The translations under genes were made by a program, and so were the position numbers. The notes beneath the pieces were generated by a model that ran no database searches, had not been told where the DNA came from, and saw only the letters and a list, made by a program, of their open reading frames with translations. A stretch of DNA of 64,000 nt from Rhizophagus irregularis (taxonomy: Eukaryota; Glomeromycota; Glomeromycetes; Glomerales; Glomeraceae). Below, in pieces: positions 23,600-36,800 of the stretch (positions are counted from its first letter, which is position 1; each line of letters starts with the position of its first letter). The stretch lies in NCBI RefSeq assembly GCF_026210795.1, contig NC_089431.1:1116001-1180000 (forward strand), written 5' to 3'.

Positions 23600-24340
23600 C
23601 AACTTAATTGGTAATGATGTATTTATTACATAACAATTTGTCAGCGAGATAAAACGAGAAATGGCTTGTTTATGTTAAATTTTCTCATTATTTTGCCATA
23701 TGGATAATTAGTGTTACCAAATTTCCTATAATTAAATATTTTTTTTCGTGTATTTAAGAACAAAGAAAATTCTTGGCAAATATCCAACGGTAATGGTTTA
23801 ATTTATATTTATGACTTTTTTTTTTTGACATTTATTTAATTTACGACATTTACGACATTTACGACATTTAGAAATTCATGAAAATTTATAATCGTCAACA
23901 AAAGATTACGAAAAAAAAATTGTCACGTACATAAAAATTTAATAAATCCAAAACTCATTTATGAATTTTTTTTAAAGTATTATTACAGTTTAGGATAGGA
24001 ACATACTGTTCATGCGTTTCATGCGTTTCATGCATAATGAATTAAAAATAATTTTTTTTTTTTTCTTTCTGCCAAGCAAAATTTAATTAAAAAGTTTTTA
24101 ACTGGTTAAGCTTAAGTGTGAAATCTTCTTCGCATACACTTCATGTACATGCTGTATTAAAAATTATATTTGTTTATTTACGTTATCTGTTATCTATTAT
24201 CTGTTATTAGCTTTAATAAAATTTGAAATTAATTTAAAAAAAAAAAAAAGGGAAAAATTATCCGATTGGCTGATTCTTTTGTTTATTACGTCATTTACTA
24301 CGTTATGACCAGTTCCATGACCAGTCACGCGTAGTTTGAA
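23600..24340. repeat. Second orphan copy of the methyltransferase 5' flank
   Basis: Shares with 7982-8760 the landmarks tacataacaatttgtcagcg, gccatatggataattagtgt and gattggctgattc...tatgaccagt. It is oriented like the flank of a minus-strand gene, but no methyltransferase exon lies below it (23250-23600). Confidence 0.45.
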
Positions 24341-24832
24341 CAACAAATTCTAAAATTGTGTTCATGGTATCAGGGACTCAGGGAATCTGGAAATCTTGCT
24401 GAAATTTTTTTTCCCGATTTTTTCAGTAGATTTTCAATTTTCTTTCCATAAAAAAAAAGAAATTAAATTACATAATAGTATAATTTGAAAATCGTAGGAT
24501 CTTTTTCTATTTGTTTTCATTACCCTTTTTTTTTTAAATAAAAAAAAATAAAAAAAGTGGAGTGCATGACCTTTTAATGACAATTATTATTATTATTATT
24601 ATTATAATATTTTATATAAACAAGTTTAGAATCTTAGAAATGATTACTAACATGACTAAGTTCTTACGTAAATTAACTCTATTGATGTACGATATGATAA
24701 TGCATCTTTGAATAATCGGTGGCACAAAAAAAAAACAGGAAAAGTAATACACCACGAAAAGAATATAAAAAAAGCGCCTCAAGTCCACAAGTCCAACATC
24801 CTCTTCAAAAAAAATAATTTACATTTCCAATT

Positions 24833-26190
24833 ATGGGTATCAACAATTCAAGACTATTAAAATCAAAAAAATCGAAATCGATACAAGTATCATCTCATGA
24901 TCTATTAAACAAAGAAAAAGAATCAACGTATTATTTATCGAACGATATAAATGATGTTGATAGGTTACATATACACCATTTTTTTAAAAAATACATATTT
25001 CAAAATAATTTTTCTTCCCCGATTGAAGATGATTTAATAAGAGGATGTAAAGTTTTGGATGTTGGGTAAGTTTTAATTCAAATATGGGTGAATTCTATGA
25101 TTCTACAGTATGTATAATTTATTAATTTTATTACCGTTACTTCTTTTTTTCTTTTTTAAAAAGATGTGGTCCTGGCACTTGGTTATTAGAATTATCAAAT
25201 ACATATACAAGTTCTCAATTTATCGGACTTGATATGACGCCAATATATCCACAAGAGGTAAGAAATTTGTGTGGTGATGAAATTTTGTGAAAGTGAGGAA
25301 ATTTTGTGAAGTGGTGAATTTTTTGAAGTGGGGAAATTTTAATTTTAATTTTTCTTTTTTTTTTTTAATAGATAAAACCAAGTAATCTAAAATTTGTCGA
25401 AGGAAATATATTTAATGGATTACCTTTTCCTGATAATGAATTTGATTTTGTACATATGGAATCAATGATACTTATTCTTACAAGAGATCAATGGAATTTT
25501 GTTTTTTCTGAGCTCATGAGGTAATTTTAAATTATACAAGTATTTCTTTTTTTTTTAAAGTATCGCTACTGTATCACTTACTTTATGATCATCATCATTT
25601 AAAGGGTAACAAAATCAGGTGGATTTATAGAAGTAGTCGAACCATACATTATACCTGATGAAGCAGGTCCAATTTTTAAAAAATTATATGGAGGAAGTAA
25701 GTTCATTCTTTATCTTGTATATCTTTTGATGATGGAACGGTCTAGATTATGTTAATCAGCAAATAAATTCGTCACGCTCACTTTTTAACATATGACATTT
25801 GCACAACGTAAATGATTATATTTATACTAATTAAATATTTAATTACTTTTAATTAAAGTTTATGACTCTTCCTTAAAACGAAATGTGGATATGAATTTAT
25901 CATGTAATCTTGATTCAATATTTGAATCACATTCAAATATAACAAAGATACATCGAGATGAAAGGAAGACCATCATTGGACCGAATGGTGATAAAATCGG
26001 CATAGTTTATCAAAATATATTTGTATCATTCTGTACTACGGAGATGGCAATAGATAGTCTAAGTAATGAATTGGGAATTTCTAAAGAGAATTTTAAATAT
26101 ATGGCAGAAAATGATATAATAGAAGAATTTAAACAAACAAAACCTGAAATTAATTATATTAGATTTTGGACTCAAAAAAATTTAATATAA
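24833..26190 (+). CDS. SAM-dependent methyltransferase, copy G (299 aa, inverted)
   Basis: The only plus-strand copy. Exons 24833-25065, 25164-25257, 25372-25520, 25605-25696 and 25859-26190 (233+94+149+92+332 nt), GT-AG introns, complete at 299 residues. N-terminus MGINNSRLLKSKKS keeps Gly2, Ser6 and several lysines. FSSPIEDDL precedes motif I VLDVGCGPGTW; beta-2 ends FIGLD; EGNIFNGLPFPDNEFDFVHME and VTKSGGFIEVVE follow. The C-terminal exon has GPNGDKIGI and ends WTQKNLI. It is more diverged from A-F than they are from each other and shares WTQK with copy H, so G and H may be the older members. Being inverted, it faces the same upstream spacer as pseudogene F. Confidence 0.92.
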
Positions 26191-27209
26191 TAAATACATT
26201 TTTTAAGAATTTTTTTTTATGTAATAATTTTATGAAAAAATTTTTTTATATAGTAAATATTTTTTTTTTTTAAATATATTAAAATATATATATATATATA
26301 GATAGATATCATAATATGTAATTATAATTCTTTTTATTTTATTATAAGAAAGTAAATATAACGGTATAAATATTTTTTAAAATCAATAATGAAATTATTT
26401 TAATATATATATATATATATAGTATAGAGATCATAAATAAATTACGTAAATTCGAAGAAAAGAATTTCTTATTTTAAAGATGGCGTTTTGGGAGAATCGA
26501 GATTTTTTTTTTTCTGATCTCTTAAAAAGTGGAAGGTAAAATTACTTAATTCAATCACCATTGAAAGGTTATATCACCATAACATGACCCCTCTCCCCCC
26601 CTTAAATAAATAAATTCAGCGTTTTAAATTCCCTGACTAATGTTCCAAATCTAACTTGGTTAAGTCATTTGAAACAATTATCAACAATTATTCAACATAT
26701 TTTAAAGTTTGGTTAGGACTCCGAACTCCGAATAATACAAAAAAAGGTAACAATACAAAGTTTGCGTATTACCCTCTATGAGAAAAAAATTGGTAGATCC
26801 CTCCATTTAGATAATTCCAGGCTTAGTTCCGGCCTTAAAAGAATGAGGATTAATTAGTAAATTCATTTGTTACCTATTTATATGTTGTTATTCGAGAATT
26901 CTTGTATAATAATAATGTTTAAATAATAATAATAATAATAATATGGGCTTATAAGAAATTTATGTAGTTTTTGGTAATTATTTACAAATAAGCGAATATC
27001 AGAATTTGCGCGCACATTCGAAATTGTAATTTTACGTAATATCGTAAATAATCATTAACCGATTTATGCACAATTTACCCCCTCTTGGAATTTAAATGGC
27101 TTTATTATAAATTAGATAAATTGTTAAAAATCATGTGATATATCTATACTATTCGCGTGAATAACCATCTCCTATTATGGATCGGTAGACATATTACAGT
27201 CCCGATTAA

Positions 27210-27589
27210 GAGGGAATGTTTTTTTTCAAATGTGTAGTTGAGGGTCACGAATCGATAATATAGTTATTGAGTATGATATATACATCCGATGGTGTATAGT
27301 ATAGTGTAAAAAAACTATACCGTATAGATAAAAGCTATACTGTATAAAATAAAAAATTATACTGTATAGATAAAAAATAAATTATACTGTATAGATAAAA
27401 AATTATACTGTATAGATTTTTGTCAACTATACTACACAACATCGGAGGTATATATCATACTCAATATCGTTTAACCGTCACGAATCTGAAATAGAAGATC
27501 TTAGGCGAAAAAATGCGGAATTGCGGGTAAAGCTCAAGAATGCATTGGAAGCGTCATCATTAAAAGAAGAAGGGCATGAAAGCTCTTAG
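27210..27589 (+). pseudogene. Coiled-coil exon relic interrupted by a MITE
   Basis: Removing the 27254-27476 insertion and one copy of its 10-bp duplication leaves an open frame. It reads VVEGHESEIEDLRRKNAEL, then LKNALEASSLKEEGHESS and a stop at 27587-27589. The charged heptad-like pattern suggests a short coiled coil, as in the C-terminal tails of many proteins. No start or upstream exon was found, so this is a fragment of an unknown gene. Confidence 0.45.
27254..27476. mobile_element. 223-bp MITE with internal tandem repeat and 10-bp target duplication
   Basis: Flanked by the direct repeat GTCACGAATC at 27244-27253 and 27477-27486. Inverted ends share attgagtatgatatata followed by catccgatg on the left and cctccgatg on the right. 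The interior has about five imperfect copies of a unit near 21 bp, 'aaaaattatactgtatagat' (27305-27420). The target-duplication length fits a Mutator-like origin. A possibly related 'attgagtatgat...aattatactcaactg' stretch is near 49370-49465. Confidence 0.65.
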
Positions 27590-28720
27590 TATTTCAAAAG
27601 ATGCCGATATATCAATCTAGCAAAACTGTCTATATATCTAGCAGCCAACTGTTATATATAGGTAATATCGTAGAAAAATGAAATTTAGCACGTCGAATGA
27701 CTTACATTTATTTGCTTAATTATAAATTTAGCTCATCGAATAATTATAGTATGTATATACTACTTAATCGTCAAAAAATTTCAAATAAAAAATTATAATT
27801 TCTTTAATATTAATAAATATTTTAATGTTCGTTCGTTTGTCCCCGCCCCGATAACGCCCCTGTAATTGATAAATAATTTGATCAAGAAATACGATTTAGG
27901 ACTCTAGGGGAGGGGATAGATTGATTAGATTAATTGTTAGTCAGTTGATGTTACTACGCTATTAAGAGGAAAAAAATCAATTAAATGAAGTGATTCAAGT
28001 GTTTTTATGCAAAAATAAATCGGAGTAACATTTATAATGGCTTTAGAATACTGTAACTTTTATAATACACTTGAGGAAAAAATGTAATTAGAAATTTAGA
28101 ATGTTGAAAGAAAAATTGTCAAAACATTAAAAAATTTTAAAACATCAAAAAATTCGGGGAATAAAGTTCATCTCGTCCAATCAAAAGTGCAAGTGTTATT
28201 GTATACATAAGCTCAAGGAACGGATTCAGTAATGGATTAGCAAGCAAAAGTATTTTCACGATAACATTTATCGTAAATACAGTATATTATCGATATAAAT
28301 CAATCATTATTAAAACAATCATTATTAAATCAATCATTATTAAATCAATCATTATTAAATTATTTAAGACTATACCCATCAATACATTTTATTTTGAAGA
28401 TTTCTAATACATATTTTTATTTTTCATTTTTTAAAAATTTTTTTTGTCTAAAAGTTATAATTATTATAAAACAAAATTTAACGAGTTATATATTATTGAT
28501 AATCTAAGAACGATACGTAATTAAATAGGTATTTATGATATTTGTCAATTTGGAAATATATATATATAAAATAATTATATTTAAATAAATACAAAAATAT
28601 TTGCAAGGAAAAAAAAACATCGTGTTAAAAACGGGGGGAAAAAAATTACATGTTCTAAAATGTTTTTTTTTTACGATAAAACTTCTCTCCCCTTTTGAAG
28701 TCCCAACCTCATTTTTTTTT

Positions 28721-30802
28721 TTAAGCTGCTTGTTGAAGTAAAACTTGAACACCACTAACAGGAGGTGCATCTCCATTAAAAACGTATATATAAGAAGGAC
28801 CAGGAGAAATTATTGTAGGATTTGGAGGTAATTTAATAGTTAAAATATATTGATCAGCAGCTGATGAATCGGCCCAAAAGTTTGTAATTTCAAGATAAAC
28901 ATAACGTTGACTGAAATTTTGTGAATGTGTGATGAAACCATGATGTATAATACAAGCTTTCAAAACTGGTTGGTTACCACCATCAGATTTAACTTGTATA
29001 ACCATAGTGACTTCTTGGCCATAACTTACAGGAATTCTGTTTTCATTAATTGGGGAAGTTTGAAGAGAAATAATATTTGGACGAGGAGTTGATGAATAAA
29101 GATAAGGTGGATAGAAAATTTCAACACGATATCTAATGGGAGAAAAAAAAAAAAAAAAATGATTAGAATTTTTTTAATTACCGTAAAAACACACACTATA
29201 AAATATTAAAAAAGTTAACTCACTCAGTGGAATATTTAACATTAAGAGAGACGCTACCCTGTGGATTACTTCCGGCAATAAGTACAGATCCATCAGGTAT
29301 TAAAGTAGAAACAGAGTGATACATTCTGGGTATAGTGGAAGCAGCAAGAGTTTTATACGTTTTAGCAAATGGATCATAAAGGAATGGAGTAAACACGGGA
29401 TTTTCATTGACCCATAAAGCGTTAGCGCCTCCACCTTTACGATAACCAGCGAAACCAGTTGCAGCACCATTAACAAACAAGATGGACCCATCCACTAAAA
29501 AGGTAGCATCAGGCATAACACGTCCTTGACCACCGAATTCATCCATTTCCCATGCAGCATTTGGTGTAGTTAATTCCAATCTACCACAAGAAGCTTCAGC
29601 TGGTGATGTAAGTTCATAAACTTTATTACCACCACAAATCATGACAGTTGGTTTATAATAATCCGTAGGGTCAAGTGGTATAATAATAGAAGTTCCAGTT
29701 AATGGATATGAACGAATACCACCTGGAATTTTTGGATATGTTGTAATAGTTGTACCGGTGTCAAGATCATAAGCAATTCCATTTTGATTCGCAAATATGA
29801 AAAGTTGAGTTTTTCCTTCATAATTTGGAATTACATGTACCATTGGATAAAGATTATATGGTAAAAGGGAACTTAAGAAAGGAAAAGCAGTGTCTGTCAA
29901 AGGACCACCATTTGGAGGTGGAAAGATTGTGTAAGTTGGATTATCAATTTCAGCTCTATTAACACCTGTAGCAGCAGTTGAACCTCCTAGAATCATTACA
30001 TTTCCGTTAGGTAAGGTTACCATAGCTGGATACCATCTATTTGATGGAACAATTCCTTCTAATTCAACCCAATCTCCAACGGATGGATCATATAAACGAA
30101 GCGTTTGTATACCACTACGATAATTTGCATCTCCTTTATCACCTCCCGCTTCAACCAAAGTTCCATTCCCTAACCATGAACCTGATGAACAAAATGTATT
30201 TGTGTAAATTCCAAGTGGTTTAGCTGTATTTGTATCTAAATCATATTCTGATGATAACGCGGAAAGCCCATCAGGTCTCTTCAACGCATTATTTTCAACT
30301 AATTTAAAATGTAAGGGAAGAAAAGAAAAAAAAAAGAAAAATAAATAAGTAAATAAAATTAATAAAATTAATAAAATTAATAATTTTACAAACAAAATAA
30401 ATATGAAAAATTTACGTTTGTCTACAAATACTACTTTTCTAGGAGATACCAAGACAGCATGCATGGCATTGACTCCGGACCTAATGTACAAAAAAAAAAA
30501 AAAAAAATTGTAAGTATTATGATATGCAACTTTGTATACACATATTATTACAGTTACAAATAAACACTTGCTTTCCAACAATTTTAAAAGCTCCAAGCGT
30601 TGAACCTGGATCTTGGCGTGCTGTAAGAAGGAAAGAATCATAAAATTTAATAAAATGTACAGAATCAAATATGCGCAATCAAGGAAAATTAGCTGATTAG
30701 ACTATTACCTTGTAATGCAGGTAATGCATTTACGTTTGTTTTGTCATTTAGTAAAATCAATCCTCCAAAGAGGAATGCAAATAAAACTAATTTAACATTC
30801 AT
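28721..30802 (-). CDS. Secreted copper-radical oxidase (glyoxal/galactose oxidase family, AA5)
   Basis: Extracellular copper oxidase that would oxidise aldehydes or alcohols and release H2O2. Exons 30709-30802, 30566-30620, 30416-30480, 29224-30298 and 28721-29132 give 566 residues. Residues 1-26 form a signal peptide (hydrophobic LVLFAFLFGGLILL). SGVNAMHAVLVSPRKVVFVDK opens the beta-propeller core. By comparison with characterised family members, Cys108 (NTFCSSGSW) and Tyr161 (NRWYP) should form the thioether radical cofactor. Tyr398-His399 (RMYHS) and His499 (ITHSQN) should bind copper. The C-terminal part from YRVEIFYPPYL is the Ig-like DUF1929 domain. The end of exon 2 (donor gtttat) is the least certain boundary; it was chosen because it keeps the frame and gives IVGKQVSGVNAMH. 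The exact substrate cannot be told. Confidence 0.9.
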
Positions 30803-33800
30803 GTTGTTCACAACAAAATTATTATTATATTATTATTTATTATTTATTATAAAATAATTAAGAAAGGAAGAACAATTTCTCCTGTCTATCAAAAGAAGAA
30901 AAAAAAAAAGAAAAAAACACTTTTGGGTGGGTTATTTTATATTCATTTTTTTTTTTTAAAATAGGCTATAAATAAATAAAAAAAAATAGATATTCAATTT
31001 ATAGAAAACACAGAATTTATATTATTATTTACTTATGTACGCCTGTCGTTCCTTGTTTTTTATTGTATCAATAAAAAATAATAGAATAATAATAATAAAA
31101 TAATAATAAATTAATGAGACATTTTTTGAAATATTATATTAGTAGGAACAAAAAAAAAAATTCTCACAACGTATATGATAAGTTACTTTGTATAGATTTA
31201 AACAGTTAAGTTGATGTTCACGAGATTTACTTATCAATGATTTTGTACATCGTTTCACAACACGTCTTTTATATATTTTCCAAAAGTAATGAAATACCAA
31301 ATTTTTGTTAACGTTATCTCCGAAACACAACTTTATCTCAGTTATATATTTTAGAATACTTTATTATTACTTCTAAAATTAGATGAGACTTTTAAACCTT
31401 GTTACAGGACATTACTTTTCCACATTATAAGTTTTTTTTTTAAAAAAAAATATAATTCTTTTGACGGAATAATTTCCCCTACTTTATTATGTACGGCAAA
31501 TATATCTCAAATGCATCCTTATTTCCTTAATAAAAAATTTTGCAAAAAAAAATTATTTTTGGTCGCCACATGTTATCATCTTTGGTTTTAGTGTTACAGG
31601 AAATATCCCGTTTATTCTCTTTAACTTGGTTTTACTCGTTTTAAAAAAAAAAAATTACTAAAAATGTTTAATGTTGTTTAAAATGTCAAAAATAAGATAT
31701 ACTGACGAATTTATTTATTCTATTTTTAAATTTGTCGATGAAATGTATTTTGTTGTTGAATAATTTTGGAATTTCTATTAATAGAAACCATTTTTTTTAT
31801 AAAAAAAACCATGACCTTCAAAGAAACTTAAAAAAATTTGCATATCTTTTAGCCAAAAAAATTATACTTACACAATTCGGAAATATGTTCTCCATATAAA
31901 ATAAACACTATAAAAATATTTACAATCACATAAAAAAAAACAATCATTTTTTTTAAAATAGGTACAACCATCAAATATAAATTTTAATTCGTCGAAAAAG
32001 ATTTCACATGGGTTAAACATTTTTACTACCTTAATTTATCATTGGTAACATTATTATTATTCGAAAAGTAGAACAAGTGAAATATTTATTCATGCCGCAG
32101 TAATTCTGTATATATAAAGTACTATAAGTTCGCTTTTTTTTTTTTCTATACCGTACACATGGAAATGAAAGTATCATTATTATAATTATCATCATTTTTT
32201 TCATAGTAAATTCTTTTGGGGCTTTTTTGTTATTTATGATTGAGAAAGAAAAAAGTTAAAAGAAATTTTCTTAAAAGAAATTCTCAAAGAACCTTCTATA
32301 ATTAGCGCATCATCTATATATATATATATATTATATATAATTATTATATAATTATATTTTAACGATAAAGGGAAAAGATAATAATGAGATGATTTTTTCA
32401 TTTAAATTATCCGAAAAAAGTTAATCTTTGGACGACGACAAATCATACTTTTACATCGATCTTATGAATTCGAGTGGCTCATGCGTTATGTCTAATAGAT
32501 TTTTTTTACATTTTTTTTTAAAAAGTGATTTTTTATGAAAAATTTAATTGTTATTTTTCTTGGCAAAAAGAAAATAAATTTGGGTTATCGTTCTTAATAT
32601 ATTGTTGTGTGACGACGTGTAATTATTAAGTAATGAGGGGGGTTGGGTCACGAACTCACGATTGATTATGAAAAATAAGAAAATTGAATTAATTCTTTAC
32701 GAAATAAAATGATGAATGACAAAAATGGGCTAAGTTCAAACGCATTGCATTACATTACATAATTTTTTTTTTTTATTAAAGCAATAATTTAATGTAGTAC
32801 AAATCTCTAAACTTGGTTAAAATTTTAATTAAAAGGCGGAAGAAAAATTATCAAGAAAAGGTTTGTGTTGCAAGCGTACAAGATATATTAAATTTTAACA
32901 GGTTAAAAAAAGTTCATTCTTTTAAAGGTTTATATTATATTAATATTTACAAATTTTTAAATTTCGGATATCAAAACTTTTTCAAAAATGGTCGCTAACT
33001 GTTAAATCAGGAAGGTGTTTAATTAAGTATTTGTTACAGTTTTAATAGTGTCACTTTCCTCGAAATAAGGTATATTCAATGCCCCCTTAGCTGTAAATTG
33101 AGAGTTGCATATGGCATGGTGCATTAACGAATAAAAATTGAATCTTTTTATTTGTACATCGTATGACTACCATTCACGTGGTTTGAATCTATTGGAAATG
33201 TATGATTTTAAAGATTTTACAACTTTCAAGATTTTATCTACATTACTATAACATTCTTGGTTAAATTCTCAAAGAATCATATTTATTATTATTATTATTA
33301 TTATGAAAAAAAGATCTTTGTCTCCCTTCTAAATTATCATATGATATAAAATCATCCCACAAATTATCCCCATCGATTTATATGTATAAGCATCCCTATT
33401 TTTTTTAGATTCGGTCCAATCTAATTTTGGTTCAATTAAGTCATACTATAATTAGTAAGTTATATTTATCGCATACTGGCTTATTATCAATATTTTGCCA
33501 TTTAAAGTTATTTTTTTTTTCATGTACGATCAATAATAGTAATTTGATTTAGGCTTATATTTTTTTTTGAGTCATCTCAGATTTTTTTTAACTGTTAAAT
33601 TTGTATCGCAAATAATTCCTCCTGTAAGAAGCGTCATTTTTTTTCCGATAAATGCGGTATAACTCACGGAATTTTTAGGCTTGTTCCGACCATGCATACA
33701 ACGGAAATATTCGGATACAGGGGCCGGTCCAAAAAAAAAAAAATAATATTCTTTTTTTTGATTTTTTTTTTGATTTTTTTTTAAAAAAAACAAAATTCTA

Positions 33801-36800
33801 AAATTGGGTGAAATATTTTTAAATCAAATACTAAGAAATTGTGAAAAATTTAACTAGCTAAAATTACATTGAGAAAATCAAATTTGTACTGTATTTTTAG
33901 ACATTATTTTTAAGAATTTAATTTCCAGGTTTCGAATATCAACATTTTGTGTAAATAAAAATTATTAAAAAATTATTAAATCTTTTTTTTTTTCAAATGT
34001 ACATTAATTATCTTTGTCACAAAATTTTCACAAAATTTTCATAAAATTTTCATATTTTTTTTAGCATTCTTTATAAAAAGTTTTTTTTAAAAAAAATATC
34101 AAATATTTTTAATCTGATAATCTAAAGTTAACGTTTAACAAGTACAATTATGTAGTAAATACGACAATAACATTAAAATGAAGAAAAAAGCCAAGAAATT
34201 TATGGCAAAATTCTATTGAATATCAGGTAAAAAAATTTATTGTTGATGTTAGATAATAATACATATTTATGTTTATTATGAAAGAAGGTTTTTTGGTAAA
34301 ATTTAAAGAATTTATTCGTTATTAAGACATTAAAATAAAAAGAATAGGTAAAGGATTTCAAATAAACAAAATCGCATTGAAAAAATTTGGATAATTCTTC
34401 AGACATAGTATAAATCCTTTACATATCTAAATGATACTTTGCATTAATTAGAAAACGTTATTAGATGGAGTCCTTTTTGTTAAACTCTTTTTTAATGACG
34501 TGATGCTGCGGATGTGTATAACGCATGATTTCGTGAAAGATAAAAAAATACTTATAAAAAATTGTCGGCGTAATTATGAAATATATTACACCAAATTTTT
34601 GTTTCAAGATTATTTCGGCATGGTTTGAACCTAATTCACCCCATGTATACATTTTAAAATAGATCATTTTATTACGGGATTATTTTGATCTTTAAATAGA
34701 TGGAATAATAATTGGAATAAATAAAGTTGTTCAGTTGATTATGAATATGTAGATTTTTTTATCGTCTTTCAGGTAAATGTTTAATTTTAATCGCAAAAAA
34801 AAAAAATATTATCACGCAGAACCCGAACACAAGCTGAAAGTGAAGGTTAAGAAATCGGAGGTGCATCGGTAGTTTATCTTAACATATTCTATTAATTATT
34901 TCATTATTATGTTATTCAAATTTTATAGATTTAAAATTTTAAATGAATCAGATAAAAGTTAATGCTTTGGCGATATATTTTCAAAATATTATTTTATCAT
35001 CCTTAAAATTACAACTGTTAATTGTTATATCTATTATACCAATTACATAAAAATAAAAAATAAAAATTCGCAGGTTTCATTAAAATTATTACCATTGATC
35101 AGATTCCTTTTGGTTAGTGTTATAATATGAATAGATCTCCGATATATGTATAGACAAGTCAGGGGACATTAAAATTTTTTACAAATGTCTGTACACAGGG
35201 GTTTTAATAAGATCGGTACCTAACCACAAACTAATCCCCTGACGATTGTTTCATTTAGTCGTACAAAATGCAAGACAACTAGTGTATTCATTTGCGAACA
35301 ATTATTAACATGGTGGTCAAGACGATAATCTTTCCAATTTTTGATTTTTTACCACTACTTTCTTAGGAGTCCACCTTTAGACCTGTTGGGTCAATAAATG
35401 GATGATCGGATGTATAACACAAGCAACATATTTATTATATTTCCAACATGCTGTGATATATTTTGCAATTATGCAAATCAATAAATTTATTTCCCTCCGC
35501 CAAGTATACGCAATACAAACCCCCTTTAAAAAATCAATTAAAAATAAATTAACAACATGACTTTGATGATTTTCTGTGTTTCACGGAAATCACAGAATAG
35601 GGTTATAAAAATGATATTAATTTTCGCCTGATTTAGGATGCAATCATCATAATGCTGGCTGCCATTAAGTTTGGCCAGAATTTGTGAATCGTAATGTTGG
35701 CCGACCTTGCATAATTCACAGAATTTCACATAACTTTTATCACACGCAGAATTCATCCTTAATCACCGCAGAAAATCATCCTCCCTGCTTAGGTCAAAAT
35801 CTAACCCGTAGAATATTTCTATAACGGCGACTCAATAATTCCTACCTCTACGTATATATTTCGGGTCCTATATGAATCACTTCAAAAATTTAAATGCAGC
35901 ATATTTTTGATTGCCGCGGGAACTAATATCACGTGAACATTTGCAATGAATTTAATATCAAAGAATTGATTCTCTTGGATTGCTGGTAAATTCATCTGAA
36001 GTTGATGGCACATTCTCTTAACTATCGATGAAGTAATCGATTGAGGTGATGCAGAAAATTTAGACCACAGTCTTAACGCTTGCAGTTGCAATTAGCGACA
36101 GAACAGTTGTTTTGATGTGTAAGTAGGAAATTTTCCTCGAAGCATCCTATGACGCTAGTAAGTCTGGTAAATTATTAATTTCGTGTTATAAATACTTCTA
36201 CCTCTGTTTCTACGCCACTTCTAGCCATTGAACGTCTTGCATTAGTAGACAACAGCACAGTACAGCAAACGTACTATAATTCTCTTCAGGAATTTCACCG
36301 CTCCATTTCGCTCACTACCTTACAAAAAAATTTTATTCATTATTTCTGTAAAAACTCCGTAAAAATGAGTCTTTCCCGGATCTATTCACGGAAAATATAA
36401 ATAATTCGATTAATTCCGTGATATAAGGTTATTAATTCCAGAAATGTGTCTTTTACGGAAAAAGATGGAAGATAAAAAACGGATCGACTTTTTTACAGGG
36501 CTAACGAACTTGATTCCACAACTTGGTGAAGAAATACGGGACGAGTAGATTATGCAATCAAGGTTCTCGATGAATTACTAGTTTGTATTCCTGAAAACAA
36601 GCAGCATACTGTTGCCATCTGTTTTATCCAAAATGTCTTACAATGTGAAAATGTACTCCAAGCGTAGCGTTTGAAGAGGACTTTGATTACCTTTATGGAA
36701 TATCATAACGACAACAGAGTGATATTTTTTACTTTACAGATCTGATGGGATTTAATGTACGAGTAAAATCCACTCAATATCAAGTTTTCCGAAGTTGCTT

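Larger units (their letters stand above)
22035..24832. other. Spacer between pseudogene F and inverted copy G
   Basis: 5' flank of copy F (tatgtattatgtaacgatttgtcag near 22158), a weak inverted repeat around 22840-22960 (ttgtccaatttccat against ttggacaagt, each followed by 'gtacgcca'), a perfect hairpin at 23062-23106, and a second gene-less 5'-flank copy at about 23600-24340. A (tta)n microsatellite lies near 24585-24605. Confidence 0.45.
26191..28720. other. Spacer between copy G and the oxidase
   Basis: AT-rich, with (ta)n runs at 26285-26300 and 26405-26420 and an (aat)n run near 26925. A coiled-coil exon relic split by a MITE is listed separately. An 'aatcattattaaat' tandem repeat (four copies) lies at 28303-28365. 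No complete gene seen. Confidence 0.45.

Noticed and set aside
27303-27420. Regularly spaced repeats resembling a CRISPR array
   Set aside because: Units of about 21 bp follow each other without unique spacers and lie inside a eukaryotic MITE.
34600-34640. tRNA-like B box (reverse complement aggttcaaacc) also seen at 49300
   Set aside because: No A box, acceptor stem or anticodon arm could be placed; treated as part of a dispersed repeat.
35538-36091. Short frames of 69-72 codons
   Set aside because: No domain, splice signal or supporting copy; composition not distinct from the surrounding spacer.
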